Shown here: piece by piece, positions 33,395-42,052 of the stretch
How positions within the stretch are numbered: the first letter of the stretch is position 1
Layout: every line of letters begins with the position of its first letter
Assembly: GCA_944326565.1 (NCBI GenBank)
Contig: CALVEL010000001.1
Location: forward strand, 186,001 to 250,000
Length of the DNA stretch: 64,000 bases
Direction: 5' to 3'
From: Candidatus Gastranaerophilales bacterium
Lineage (GTDB): Bacteria > Cyanobacteriota > Vampirovibrionia > Gastranaerophilales > Gastranaerophilaceae
Notes under the pieces: generated by a model
Databases searched by the model: none
The model's input: the letters and a program-made list of their open reading frames with translations, nothing else
Told to the model about the DNA's origin: nothing
Translations under genes and position numbers: made by a program

Positions 33395-33952
33395 TTAATC
33401 AATAGTTTTAATAGGTTTACACGGATTTCCCAAAGCTAGAACATTTGAGGGGATATCTTTTGTGACAACACTTCCAGCCCCTATTACAGTGCTATCTCCT
33501 ATTGATACACCGGGTAAAATACAAACATTTCCGCCAATCCATACATTATTGCCGATATTTATGGGTTTAGCGAATTCAATACCAGAAGATCTTTCTTTAC
33601 TATTAAGCGGATGAGTTGCGGTATAAATTCCGCAATTAGGACCTATCCATACATTGTTTCCCATTTTTACTTTAGCACAGTCAAGTATTACAAGATTGTG
33701 GTTAGAGTAAAAATTATCTCCGATTTCAATATTGTATCCGTAGTCACAGAAAAAATTTGGTTCTACAAAAGGATGCTCACCTACTTTACCAAAAATCTTT
33801 TTTAGATATTTTTTTCTTGTCTCAAATTCTTTCGGACTTATCTGGTTATATTTTTGGCAGAGTGTTTTTACATTAATTCTGTCATATAAAAGTTCAGCAT
33901 CAGATGGATTGTAACTTAGACCTGCAATCATCTTTTCTTTTTGTTTCATCAT
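33395..33952 (-). CDS. Maltose/galactoside-type sugar O-acetyltransferase
   Basis: This 185-residue protein has the Mac N-terminal segment (KEKMIAGLSYNPSDAELLYDR) followed by left-handed beta-helix repeats. The catalytic His region ATHPLNSKERSSG and the end GAGSVVTKDIPSNVLALGNP are those of Maa/LacA/NodL acetyltransferases. It transfers acetyl from acetyl-CoA to a sugar hydroxyl. The true acceptor is unknown. AAAAGGAG precedes the ATG. Confidence 0.92.
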   Translation of the reverse strand: MMKQKEKMIAGLSYNPSDAELLYDRINVKTLCQKYNQISPKEFETRKKYLKKIFGKVGEHPFVEPNFFCDYGYNIEIGDNFYSNHNLVILDCAKVKMGNNVWIGPNCGIYTATHPLNSKERSSGIEFAKPINIGNNVWIGGNVCILPGVSIGDSTVIGAGSVVTKDIPSNVLALGNPCKPIKTID

Positions 33953-34108
33953 AAAAATCTCCTTTTTTATAATTTATATTAATATAAGTTTTTTCAATAA
34001 AGTCAATATATTGTTGACTTATTTTGTAAAATATGTTTTCTTTTTTTGTGCTTGTTGTATACTGTATTTTGTAAGTTTTAAAACCAGAGGTGATTCTAAT
34101 AACTAATT

Positions 34109-35194
34109 ATGAATACAGCATTGTTGAACAATAAAGTCGGAATTCCAAGAGCTATTTCATATTACAATAATTATCCTTTCTATTACGGATTTTTCAAGTC
34201 ATTAGGAATAGAAGTTGTTTTGTCTGATAAAACAACTACGAAAATCATTAATGAAGGATGCAAATATGTTGTATCAGATACATGCCTTCCCGTAAAAGTT
34301 TTTGCGGGTCATGTTGTAAATTTACTCGATAAAGGCTGTAATGTAATTTTTGTGCCTTCAATTCAATCAACAGGCTACAAAATCAACAATTGCAGTAAAA
34401 TAAGAGGTTTGCCTGAAATTATAAGAAATGTAATCAATCGTGAATTTAAAATGATTGAGCCTACTTTGGATAAGACTGAAAATATTAATTTCAAAAGCTT
34501 TTGCAATCAAATAGCTAATGCTTTTGAAATTAAAGACAGTAATCGTATAAAAAAAGCTATGGCTGACGGCTGGAAAGCATATGATGCATTTTGTGAAATG
34601 GCACAATCTGGAGTTCCTTATCAAGAAGCTCTTAAAAATGCGATTGACGGGAAATTAGTAAAAAAATCAGTTGATATTGTAAAACCTCTATCAGTTGTAA
34701 TAATGGCACATGGATACAATCTTTTTGATGAGAGAATTTCCATGAATATAATTAAAAAATTAGAAAAAATGGATGTAAAAGTTTATACATCATTAAATGT
34801 TTCAAGAGATGCAGCAATTTCATCAATTCATTCGTTAGGAGAAATTCAATATTGGGCAAACGAGCTTGAGTTGACAGGAACTGCAGCTTATTATTTGTTA
34901 AATAACAAGGTCGATGGCATAATTGCCTTATCTGCATTCGGATGCGGACCTGATTCTTTGATGGTAGATGAAATGATGTACCACTGTAAAGAAAAAGGCA
35001 TGCCTCTAATCCATTTGACTATTGATGAGCATACCGGAGAGGCTGGATTTGTAACGAGATTAGAAGCTTTTGTCGATATGCTTATGAGAAAGAAAAGAAG
35101 TATTCTCAATAAAAATTCTGGTAAAATCAAAAAACAGAGTGCTGAAGTTGTTAAAATTAAAACAGATAAAATACTTACAGGTTCTGCAAAATAG
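34109..35194 (+). CDS. Acyl-CoA dehydratase activase-related protein (COG3580-like)
   Basis: This 361-residue protein begins VGIPRAISYYNNYPFYYGFF and has SDTCLPVKVFAGHV and FVPSIQSTGYKINNCSK. These are the features of the DUF2229/COG3580 group related to the HgdB/BcrB iron-sulphur reductase subunits of 2-hydroxyacyl-CoA dehydratases. Conserved Cys (SDTC, NNC, FGCG) could hold clusters. The end IDEHTGEAGFVTRLEAFVDM is the family C-terminal signature and recurs in the gene at 36277. Members are thought to be ATP-dependent low-potential electron-transfer or double-cubane proteins. An activase ATPase (COG1924) is not adjacent. It is first of a compact same-strand set with the PHP gene 8 bp downstream. 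A TAATAA 6 nt before the ATG may make it leaderless (weak). Confidence 0.82.
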   Translation: MNTALLNNKVGIPRAISYYNNYPFYYGFFKSLGIEVVLSDKTTTKIINEGCKYVVSDTCLPVKVFAGHVVNLLDKGCNVIFVPSIQSTGYKINNCSKIRGLPEIIRNVINREFKMIEPTLDKTENINFKSFCNQIANAFEIKDSNRIKKAMADGWKAYDAFCEMAQSGVPYQEALKNAIDGKLVKKSVDIVKPLSVVIMAHGYNLFDERISMNIIKKLEKMDVKVYTSLNVSRDAAISSIHSLGEIQYWANELELTGTAAYYLLNNKVDGIIALSAFGCGPDSLMVDEMMYHCKEKGMPLIHLTIDEHTGEAGFVTRLEAFVDMLMRKKRSILNKNSGKIKKQSAEVVKIKTDKILTGSAK

Positions 35195-35202
35195 TTTTTC
35201 TT

Positions 35203-36255
35203 ATGCAAATAAAAAATATAGAAAGTAAATTATATTTATATCCTGGTGTAATTCATATACATTCAAAATTTTCTGACGGTACAGGGGATATTGATGAGAT
35301 TACAAAAGCTGCTAAAAAAGCAGGGCTTTTTTGGGTATTAATTACTGACCATAATAATATGGACGTAAAAGAAGGCTTTTATAACGGTGTATCAGTATTA
35401 GTGGGGGAAGAAATTTCACCAAAGACAGAAAATCATTACTTAGCTTTTGGCATAAAAAATTTAATAGCACCGTCTGATGCTGCGGACTCATTTATAGAAG
35501 AAGTGAGAGCACAGGGCGGATTTGGTTTTGTCGCACATCCTGATGAATCTGATTCAAGAAATAATAAAGCACACCCGATTAAATGGCTTGATAAATCGCT
35601 AGAAGTTGATGGTATAGAGATTTGGAACTGGTTTTCAGACTGGGCGGATAATTATGATGAGAGAAATATCTTTAAAATAGCTTATGCATACTTTTTTAGA
35701 CATAAACTTATAAAAGGTCCTCATAGAGCTACTTTGAACTGGTGGGATGAATTAAATTTGAAAAATGATAAAATTATTCCAGCAATAGGAGGGGCTGATG
35801 CACATGCTCTTAAAGTTTCAAAGTATATAATCCCGCTTAAAATTTTTCCTTACGAAAGCTGTTTTAAGACTTTAAATAATATCTTAATGACAGAAAATCC
35901 TCTGACGGATGACTTTGAAAAGAATAAAGAAATAATTTTAAATTCTATAAAATGCGGTAATAACATAATACTAAATCAAAGATATTCAAAATCAGGACAA
36001 TTTCCACAATTTGAAGTTCTAAACGGCTTTAAAAAAGCTTACTGCGGGCAAACTATTAATTTGAATGAAAATACATATTTGCATATAAAACTTTTCCAAA
36101 AAGCTGATATAAAAGTTCTTCATAACGGCGAAGAGATTTATTATACTAAAGCGAACCAATTAACCTTAAAACTTGAAAAAACAGGTAAATACCGATTTGA
36201 GGCAAAGTATAAGGACAATCCTTGGATTTATTCAAATCCGATACAGGTAAAATAA
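35203..36255 (+). CDS. PHP-domain metal-dependent phosphoesterase-like protein
   Basis: This 350-residue protein has PHP motifs: HIHSKFSDGTGD near the N-terminus (HxH motif), LITDHNNM, an internal GEEISP, FVAHPDESD, and GGADAHAL. These residues bind up to three metals in PHP hydrolases such as histidinol phosphatase and RNA/DNA phosphoesterases. The C-terminal 90 residues form a beta-sandwich-like domain ending WIYSNPIQV, as seen in PHP proteins of the CehA/McbA type. The gene sits between the two dehydratase-related genes, so its substrate may be a product of that set. The start has no clear ribosome-binding site and is only 8 bp after the previous stop, so coupling is likely. Confidence 0.85.
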   Translation: MQIKNIESKLYLYPGVIHIHSKFSDGTGDIDEITKAAKKAGLFWVLITDHNNMDVKEGFYNGVSVLVGEEISPKTENHYLAFGIKNLIAPSDAADSFIEEVRAQGGFGFVAHPDESDSRNNKAHPIKWLDKSLEVDGIEIWNWFSDWADNYDERNIFKIAYAYFFRHKLIKGPHRATLNWWDELNLKNDKIIPAIGGADAHALKVSKYIIPLKIFPYESCFKTLNNILMTENPLTDDFEKNKEIILNSIKCGNNIILNQRYSKSGQFPQFEVLNGFKKAYCGQTINLNENTYLHIKLFQKADIKVLHNGEEIYYTKANQLTLKLEKTGKYRFEAKYKDNPWIYSNPIQVK

Positions 36256-36260
36256 ATTTG

Positions 36261-36269
36261 TGATAGTAT
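36261..36269 (+). promoter_or_regulatory. Extended -10 promoter (leaderless) before 36277
   Basis: TGATAGTAT (TGn plus TAGTAT), 7 nt before the ATG at 36277. The -35 is weak. Confidence 0.5.
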
Positions 36270-36276
36270 ATTTTTT

Positions 36277-37422
36277 ATGGATAGCGAATTAGCACAAGTA
36301 AAAATGGAAAATAAAATTCCTACCAAAGAAAGGATTATTGCCTGGCCGAGAATGGGGCGGATTGATATTCCTCTAAAAGCTCTTTTGCTTTCTTTGGGCG
36401 CCAAGGTTGTAATCCCACCCCCAAACAGTAATGAAGCTCTTGAAATAGGGGTAAGAAACAGTATTGAAGGGATTTGCCTGCCTTATAAATTAAATCTTGC
36501 AAATTATATAATGGCTTTGGATAAAGGTGCGAACACACTTATGATGTTTCAAGCACCTGGCTCTTGCAGACTCGGTAACTATACCAAAATGGCTCAAAAA
36601 ACTCTCAAATCTATGGGCTATGAGTTTGATATGGTCATTTTTGATATGTATAAAAGTAAAATGAAACAAACACTTCATGCTTTCTGGCATGTAACTCATT
36701 GTATAAATCCTTGGAGATATTATAAAGGTTTCAGTTTGGGTTTCAATAAATTTTTTGCGATAGATACAGCCGAACGTCTGCTTTTTTATACTCGTCCGAG
36801 AGAATTGAATAAAGGCGATGCTGAAAAATGTTATAATAAGTGGCTTCAGATAACTGATGAAACTAATTCCGTATGGAAAGCAAAAAAACTCAAAAAACAA
36901 ATAATAGAAGACTTTAAAAAAATTCCGATTGATAAAAATAAAAAAGTTCCTGTGGTGTATTTAATTGGGGAGTTTTTCGTACTTTTGGATCCTTATACAA
37001 ACCAGAATATCGAAAAAGAGCTTGGCGAAATGGGTGTAGAAGTCCAGCGCCAGATTATGTTTGGTGATTGGCTTGAGCATGTTTTGAAACCTTCAATTTT
37101 TTACCATAAAGAGTCCCATAGAGAACGTTCTGTGAGGTATGCCGAAAAATATATGAAACGAGCAATAGGCGGAGAATGTATAGAAACTGTCGGAGATACT
37201 GTCTATGCTGCAAAGCATGGTATTGACGGTATTATACATATTTCACCGTTTTCTTGTATGCCCGAAATAGTAGCGCAAAATATCTTGCCGAAAGTTGGCA
37301 GAGAAGAAGATATTCCGATATTATCGCTTGTATTAGATGAACAAACAGGCAAGGCAGGCTATATTACAAGAATCGAAGCCTTTATTGATCTTATCAAACG
37401 CAAGCAGATGAAGAAAAATTAA
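36277..37422 (+). CDS. Acyl-CoA dehydratase activase-related protein (COG3581-like)
   Basis: This 381-residue protein starts IIAWPRMGRIDIPLKALLLS and has NSIEGICLPYKLNLANYIMA and FQAPGSCRLGNYTKMAQ. These are the landmarks of COG3581, the usual partner of COG3580 proteins. Conserved Cys (EGIC, GSCRLG, GGEC, FSCMP) are candidate cluster ligands, as in double-cubane cluster proteins. The C-terminal VLDEQTGKAGYITRIEAFIDL parallels the 34109 protein, consistent with a related fold and a heteromeric complex. With that partner it probably performs a low-potential reduction or radical-initiated dehydration. Substrate unknown. Confidence 0.82.
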   Translation: MDSELAQVKMENKIPTKERIIAWPRMGRIDIPLKALLLSLGAKVVIPPPNSNEALEIGVRNSIEGICLPYKLNLANYIMALDKGANTLMMFQAPGSCRLGNYTKMAQKTLKSMGYEFDMVIFDMYKSKMKQTLHAFWHVTHCINPWRYYKGFSLGFNKFFAIDTAERLLFYTRPRELNKGDAEKCYNKWLQITDETNSVWKAKKLKKQIIEDFKKIPIDKNKKVPVVYLIGEFFVLLDPYTNQNIEKELGEMGVEVQRQIMFGDWLEHVLKPSIFYHKESHRERSVRYAEKYMKRAIGGECIETVGDTVYAAKHGIDGIIHISPFSCMPEIVAQNILPKVGREEDIPILSLVLDEQTGKAGYITRIEAFIDLIKRKQMKKN

Positions 37423-37443
37423 TGATATGTAAAGTTTTTTGTA

Positions 37444-37469
37444 AAAAAATAGACGTATGACTATTTTTT
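37444..37469 (+). terminator. Weak AT-rich terminator-like hairpin
   Basis: AAAAAATAG pairs with CTATTTTTT around an 8-nt loop, ending in T-rich sequence, after the dehydratase-related gene. Confidence 0.45.
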
Positions 37470-37542
37470 ATTGTGCCGTTTTGATGTTCATGATATTCTT
37501 CAAATGAAGAGAAAATTAATATTTAGTTGTAAGGGGATAGCA

Positions 37543-38598
37543 ATGGTGACCGAATCAAGAAATAAGATGACGTTTGAACGTCTTAAATATTACCGTCACT
37601 TAGGCGGAGGAGCTTTAGAGTGTATCGCTAGCCGTTTATCAAAAACACCAAAGCCGTTATGTTTTTCATTAATGGTTACAAGCAAATGTAATTGTGATTG
37701 CGATTTTTGTTTCTGGAAATCTAAAAAAGGCAATGATGACATGCCGAAAGAAGAAATCATAAGATTGCTTACAGAAGCTGGTCAAATCGGATATATGGAT
37801 AGTATCCTTTGGGGCGGAGAACCTCTTTTAAGACCTGATTTTGCAGAAATCTGTAAAGCATCTCATGACGCAGGACTTTATACAAAAATTGCAACAAATG
37901 GATGGTTTTTGGAAACAAACCCAGATTTTGCAAAATATACAGATTTGATGTTTGTATCATTGGATGCAATTGGTAAAGCACATGACGATATCCGTCATAT
38001 GCCGGGAATTTGCGATAAAGTAATGAGCGGGGTGGAATATCATAAAATTCATTCACCTAAGATGAGAATTTATGTATGTTGTACTGTATCTACCCAGACA
38101 AATTTTGAGCAAATAAAAGAAGTTGCTCAATATTGTAAAGATGCCGATATTTTATTGTATTTCACAGTAAACAAAGCAGCTTCAAGACCTGAAGAAGCTC
38201 AAAATGTCGTAGAAACAGAATTGGAAAATGAACAGCTCGCTGAGATGTTTGTAAAAATAAAAGAGTTAAAGAAAAACGGTTATCCTATAAGAAATTCTTA
38301 TTATTTTATGGACTACATAATTAATAAGAAAACTTACTATGAATGTCATTGGCCGCGTATTGCAACCGTAATCTATTCAAATGGTGATATGCTTCGCTGC
38401 TATGACAGAAAACCTTTTATAAGCGTAAGAAACAGACCACTAAAAGATGTAATCAAAGATCCTGTATTTATTGAGACAGTAAATAAATGTAAGGATTGCA
38501 AGCTTTCTTGCGTTGGAAATTACGCACTGGATGCTTCAGGGTTATGGCGTCTTGAATGGCCTGCAATAAAATCTTTGATGGAAATAGCTATTACGTAG
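37543..38598 (+). CDS. Radical SAM protein with SPASM-like C-terminus
   Basis: This 351-residue protein has the radical SAM cluster motif CNCDCDFCFWK (CxxxCxxC), then ILWGGEPLLRPDF, ATNGWFLE, and SLDAIGKAHDDIRHMPG, all typical of the core barrel. A C-terminal Cys set (LRCYDRKP, NKCKDCKLSCVGN) suggests one auxiliary cluster. The substrate could be a peptide, sugar or lipid; none is indicated. The ATG at 37543 with AAGGGG upstream is preferred over an upstream in-frame start at 37471. It follows the dehydratase pair and precedes the SLBB exporter by 24 bp. Confidence 0.85.
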   Translation: MVTESRNKMTFERLKYYRHLGGGALECIASRLSKTPKPLCFSLMVTSKCNCDCDFCFWKSKKGNDDMPKEEIIRLLTEAGQIGYMDSILWGGEPLLRPDFAEICKASHDAGLYTKIATNGWFLETNPDFAKYTDLMFVSLDAIGKAHDDIRHMPGICDKVMSGVEYHKIHSPKMRIYVCCTVSTQTNFEQIKEVAQYCKDADILLYFTVNKAASRPEEAQNVVETELENEQLAEMFVKIKELKKNGYPIRNSYYFMDYIINKKTYYECHWPRIATVIYSNGDMLRCYDRKPFISVRNRPLKDVIKDPVFIETVNKCKDCKLSCVGNYALDASGLWRLEWPAIKSLMEIAIT

Positions 38599-38622
38599 AA
38601 TTAAATTGAGAGTATAAGGGAT

Positions 38623-41088
38623 ATGATGAAAAAAATAATAACAATATTCTTGCTGACAATGTTTTGTATGGAACCTGTAGCTTTTGCAGCATCAGGTGAA
38701 GCTGATATTGCAGCAGCGACTTCAAGGCTTAAACAGGTACAAAAGGAAGAAGAGCCTGTTAATTTAGATGCGTTTAATAATAACTATCAAGCATCAGTTG
38801 AGCAGTCTGTGCCAAAAGTTCAATTAAGTCCTATTGAGCAGTTGTTCAATGGGAAAGAAAATGAAGTATCAGGTAAAGTTTTGCAACAGGTAGGATATGA
38901 TTTATTCACATCAGCCCCATCTCCATCCGGAACTGTTGGCAAGTATGAAAATTCATACAAATTGAATATTGGCGAAAAAATCAATATTTATTCTTATGGT
39001 GATTCAGTAGATGTGATGGCTTTATCTGGTGCAAGCTTGGTAAGTCCTGCTTCAACTGTAGAAGTTGACTCAAAAGGAAATATTTTTGTACCCGGTGTAG
39101 GTATGGTTAAGGCTGAAAATCGTTCAATCAGTGATGTAGAAGCTGAAGTTAACAGACTTGCTTCAAGAAAATTCAAAAGCATGAAAATGCGATTGACAGT
39201 TGCTTCAGGACAAGAATTTTCAGTTTTTGTATATGGTCAGGTAAACAGACCCGGCAAAATCTTAGTAGGAAATAACTCTTCAATACTTGATGCATTGAAT
39301 GCAGCAGGCGGGGTTAAGAAAACCGGTACATTGAGAAATATCTCTTATGTTTCAAACGGTAAAACAAAAAGTATTGATTTATATAAAACATTTTTCAGCG
39401 GCAATGACGATGGTGTAATTCTAAGACCAAATGATAAAATTTTTGTAGATAAAATTGGAAATGTTGCTGCTATAAAAAACGGAGTAACCGTTCCAGGTAT
39501 ATATGAAGTAAAACAAGGTGAAACTTTAGAAAAAATAGTTGCTTTTGCAGGCGGACTTTTGCCTCAGACTCAGGTTTCAGAAGTTACATTAATTGGGTTT
39601 AATCCGGCTTTGAAACAAAAAACTGCAGAAAATATTGCTTGGAATTCAGCAAAATCAAAAGTTCTCAACAGTGGCGATTCTGTTGAATTCAGAGAATTAT
39701 ACAACAATGCAGAAAATATAGTAACTATTCAAGGTAATGTAAAACATCCAACTACTTATGCATATAAAGAAGGAATGAGATTATCTGATATCTTGAAAAG
39801 TGAAGATGAATTGTTAGAAGAAACTTTCATAAACCAAGCGGTAATCAGAAGGGTTTCAGGCAAAGATAATACAATCGAGACTATTCCGATTTTCTTAAAA
39901 GAGTTCTTTGCAGGAATGAATGATCCTGTATTGCAGCCAAGAGATATTATCAATGTCTATAAAAATACAAATTCTCAATTCGTTGATGTCTATGGTTGTA
40001 TCAATATTCCAAAACATTTGACTTATACAAATAATATGACATTGAATGATGTTATGACAGATATTCAGTTTTTGGAATCTGATGTAGAAGATCAAAATAC
40101 AGATGCAAATTCTAAAGAAACAGAAGTCGCTTTTCAAAAAGGTGCAGTAGAAGAAAATAGCGTGCAATTGGCTGCAGGTACTGCGAACTCAAATAAATTA
40201 ATTCCTGCTGAAAATGTTGCAGTTGAAATTACAAGACAAAGCGGGACTACAGAAGTTTATTACTTATATGATATAATGATTAATTCTGACAGAATTAAAT
40301 CAATACCTTTGATGCCTGAAGATAAAGTGTTTTTCAGAACTCTTCGTGGTAATGAGATAATGAAGACCGTAAAAGTTTCAGGGTTTGTAAAACATCCTAG
40401 CGTATATACTTTTGTTGAAGGTAAAAGGCTTGCAGATGTAATTAAAATGGCAGGTGGTCTGACAAGTGAAGCTGATTTACGGGGTATCGTTTTCAAAAGG
40501 ACAAATCTTCAAGGAAAACAAGTAGAACTTGCTCACAAAAATAACGAAAGAGACATAAAACTTATTGAAGGTCGTATGGCAAGTGCTTATAAACCTACTC
40601 AAGCAGATCAGGAAAGTAAAGCTGAGATGTTGAGTATGTTAAAAGAGGAAGATAAGACGTTTGCTAAAAAGTATAATGGACAAATTGCTTTGAATATTAA
40701 GGATAACAATCTTGATAAGATAAAAGATCTTGATAATATCGAAGTACAAGACGGGGATGATATTTATATTCCAAGAACTTCAAATCATGTAAGTATTATA
40801 GGTGAAGTTTATAACGAGCAGTCTTTTGTCTATAAAAAAGGTGCAAATGCAAGATACTATATAAAAGAAGTTGGCGGATATACTCCGAATGCTAACAAAT
40901 TCAGGTTATATAAAGTATCAGTGAACGGTCGTGCCGAAAAAATAGGCAATAACAGCAGTATAGAACCCGGTGATACGATTGTTGTACCAAGAAAAATTGC
41001 TGGTAACGATTGGATTACACCTGTTTGTGATACTTTAAAAGGTATAGCTTCAATTATTGTAATGGCATTTGCTATCAACAAATGGTAG
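38623..41088 (+). CDS. Polysaccharide export protein with several SLBB domains
   Basis: This 821-residue protein has a signal peptide (KIITIFLLTMFCMEPVAFA, cleavage near AFA-AS). A Poly_export/Wza N-terminal domain lies at about residues 105-190 (LNIGEKINIYSYGD), followed by four or more SLBB soybean-loop domains (for example VYGQVNRPGKILVGNNSSI, VSGFVKHPSVYTFVEG, IIGEVYNEQSFVYKKG). A C-terminal hydrophobic segment (GIASIIVMAFAINKW) may be the membrane-crossing helix. It is about twice the length of Wza (379 residues) because of extra SLBB repeats. It is likely the outer-membrane export pore for the capsule made by the locus at 44-60 kb. AAGGGAT precedes the double ATG. Confidence 0.9.
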   Translation: MMKKIITIFLLTMFCMEPVAFAASGEADIAAATSRLKQVQKEEEPVNLDAFNNNYQASVEQSVPKVQLSPIEQLFNGKENEVSGKVLQQVGYDLFTSAPSPSGTVGKYENSYKLNIGEKINIYSYGDSVDVMALSGASLVSPASTVEVDSKGNIFVPGVGMVKAENRSISDVEAEVNRLASRKFKSMKMRLTVASGQEFSVFVYGQVNRPGKILVGNNSSILDALNAAGGVKKTGTLRNISYVSNGKTKSIDLYKTFFSGNDDGVILRPNDKIFVDKIGNVAAIKNGVTVPGIYEVKQGETLEKIVAFAGGLLPQTQVSEVTLIGFNPALKQKTAENIAWNSAKSKVLNSGDSVEFRELYNNAENIVTIQGNVKHPTTYAYKEGMRLSDILKSEDELLEETFINQAVIRRVSGKDNTIETIPIFLKEFFAGMNDPVLQPRDIINVYKNTNSQFVDVYGCINIPKHLTYTNNMTLNDVMTDIQFLESDVEDQNTDANSKETEVAFQKGAVEENSVQLAAGTANSNKLIPAENVAVEITRQSGTTEVYYLYDIMINSDRIKSIPLMPEDKVFFRTLRGNEIMKTVKVSGFVKHPSVYTFVEGKRLADVIKMAGGLTSEADLRGIVFKRTNLQGKQVELAHKNNERDIKLIEGRMASAYKPTQADQESKAEMLSMLKEEDKTFAKKYNGQIALNIKDNNLDKIKDLDNIEVQDGDDIYIPRTSNHVSIIGEVYNEQSFVYKKGANARYYIKEVGGYTPNANKFRLYKVSVNGRAEKIGNNSSIEPGDTIVVPRKIAGNDWITPVCDTLKGIASIIVMAFAINKW

Positions 41089-41950
41089 TTGAAAAGTTTG
41101 AAAATACTTTGATAGATTTAGGGGCGATATTTATTTCAATATCGCCTTTAAGTTTTCTTTTTTCCCCGTCAATATGTCCTGTGGTAAAATCATTTTTAAT
41201 TACAAGTTCTAATGTCTGAAAATACATAGCTTTAGAATTTGAAAGCTTTTTATTAAACAAAATCATTAAAAATTCAAAGAAAAACATAATCGGATTTTTA
41301 ACTTTTAAAATAAACACGTCAAATTTACTATCATCCAGTCTGCAATTATTTGAAATAGATACAAAATTTTTGAACATATTGCCTGAGTTCGCAATGATTA
41401 TACAGGTTGCTAAAATAGAGAGTTTTTTATCTTCAAATGCGATATTGTATTTTTTAGGTTTTAATCTTAGAGCAAATAGAATGCCGGCTAAAAAATATGC
41501 AAAATATCCGAAGTTGTTTTTTAACGATTGAGGAGTCTTGCAGATAATATCAGAATCGTATCCTAGTCCAAGTCTTAAAATCGAGTAAGAGTTATTGATT
41601 TTAAGTGTATCAATATTTGAAATATTCTGATTAGCGATTACTCTAATAGCTTTTTTTATATTAGAAGAAATGCCTAATTTTGCAGCGAGAAGATTCGCTG
41701 TACCGCAGGGAATTATGCCTAAAACTTTTTCAGTATTGATTATAAAAGGTATAATTTTGTTGACAGTTCCATCCCCGCCTATTGCGACAATATTATCAGC
41801 CCAATTTATAAAATCCTCATTCAACTCATCTATTGTGATACTTTTAAATTCACAATTTTGTTTTAAGAGAAATTTGATGAGAGATTTTTTATATTTTATT
41901 GCTTTTTTTCTTCCGGCGTTTGGGTTGTTTATTATCAAAAACTTTTTCAT
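41075..41950 (-). CDS. YegS/DagK-type lipid kinase (diacylglycerol kinase catalytic domain)
   Basis: This 291-residue protein has a DAGK catalytic domain: NNPNAGRKKA, NIVAIGGDGTVNKII (GGDGT nucleotide-binding motif), and GIIPCGTANLLAAKLG. LRLGLGYDSDI and TGHIDGEKRK near the C-terminus complete the family pattern. It phosphorylates diacylglycerol or a related lipid. It overlaps the SLBB gene by 14 bp, convergent. A TTGATA, 17 bp, AATAAT promoter ends 6 nt before the ATG, consistent with a leaderless start. Confidence 0.9.
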   Translation of the reverse strand: MKKFLIINNPNAGRKKAIKYKKSLIKFLLKQNCEFKSITIDELNEDFINWADNIVAIGGDGTVNKIIPFIINTEKVLGIIPCGTANLLAAKLGISSNIKKAIRVIANQNISNIDTLKINNSYSILRLGLGYDSDIICKTPQSLKNNFGYFAYFLAGILFALRLKPKKYNIAFEDKKLSILATCIIIANSGNMFKNFVSISNNCRLDDSKFDVFILKVKNPIMFFFEFLMILFNKKLSNSKAMYFQTLELVIKNDFTTGHIDGEKRKLKGDIEINIAPKSIKVFSNFSTTIC

Positions 41951-41956
41951 AGCCTG

Positions 41957-41985
41957 ATTATTACATAGTTAATATAAGTTATCAA
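41957..41985 (-). promoter_or_regulatory. Promoter of lipid kinase gene (leaderless)
   Basis: On the minus strand TTGATA (41985-41980), a 17-bp spacer and AATAAT (41962-41957), with 6 nt left before ATG 41950. Confidence 0.5.
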
Positions 41986-42052
41986 TAGCGCAAATTTATT
42001 AAAAATATTTCTTGTTTGTAATATAATCAAGTAATAATAAGGAGTAATGCAA

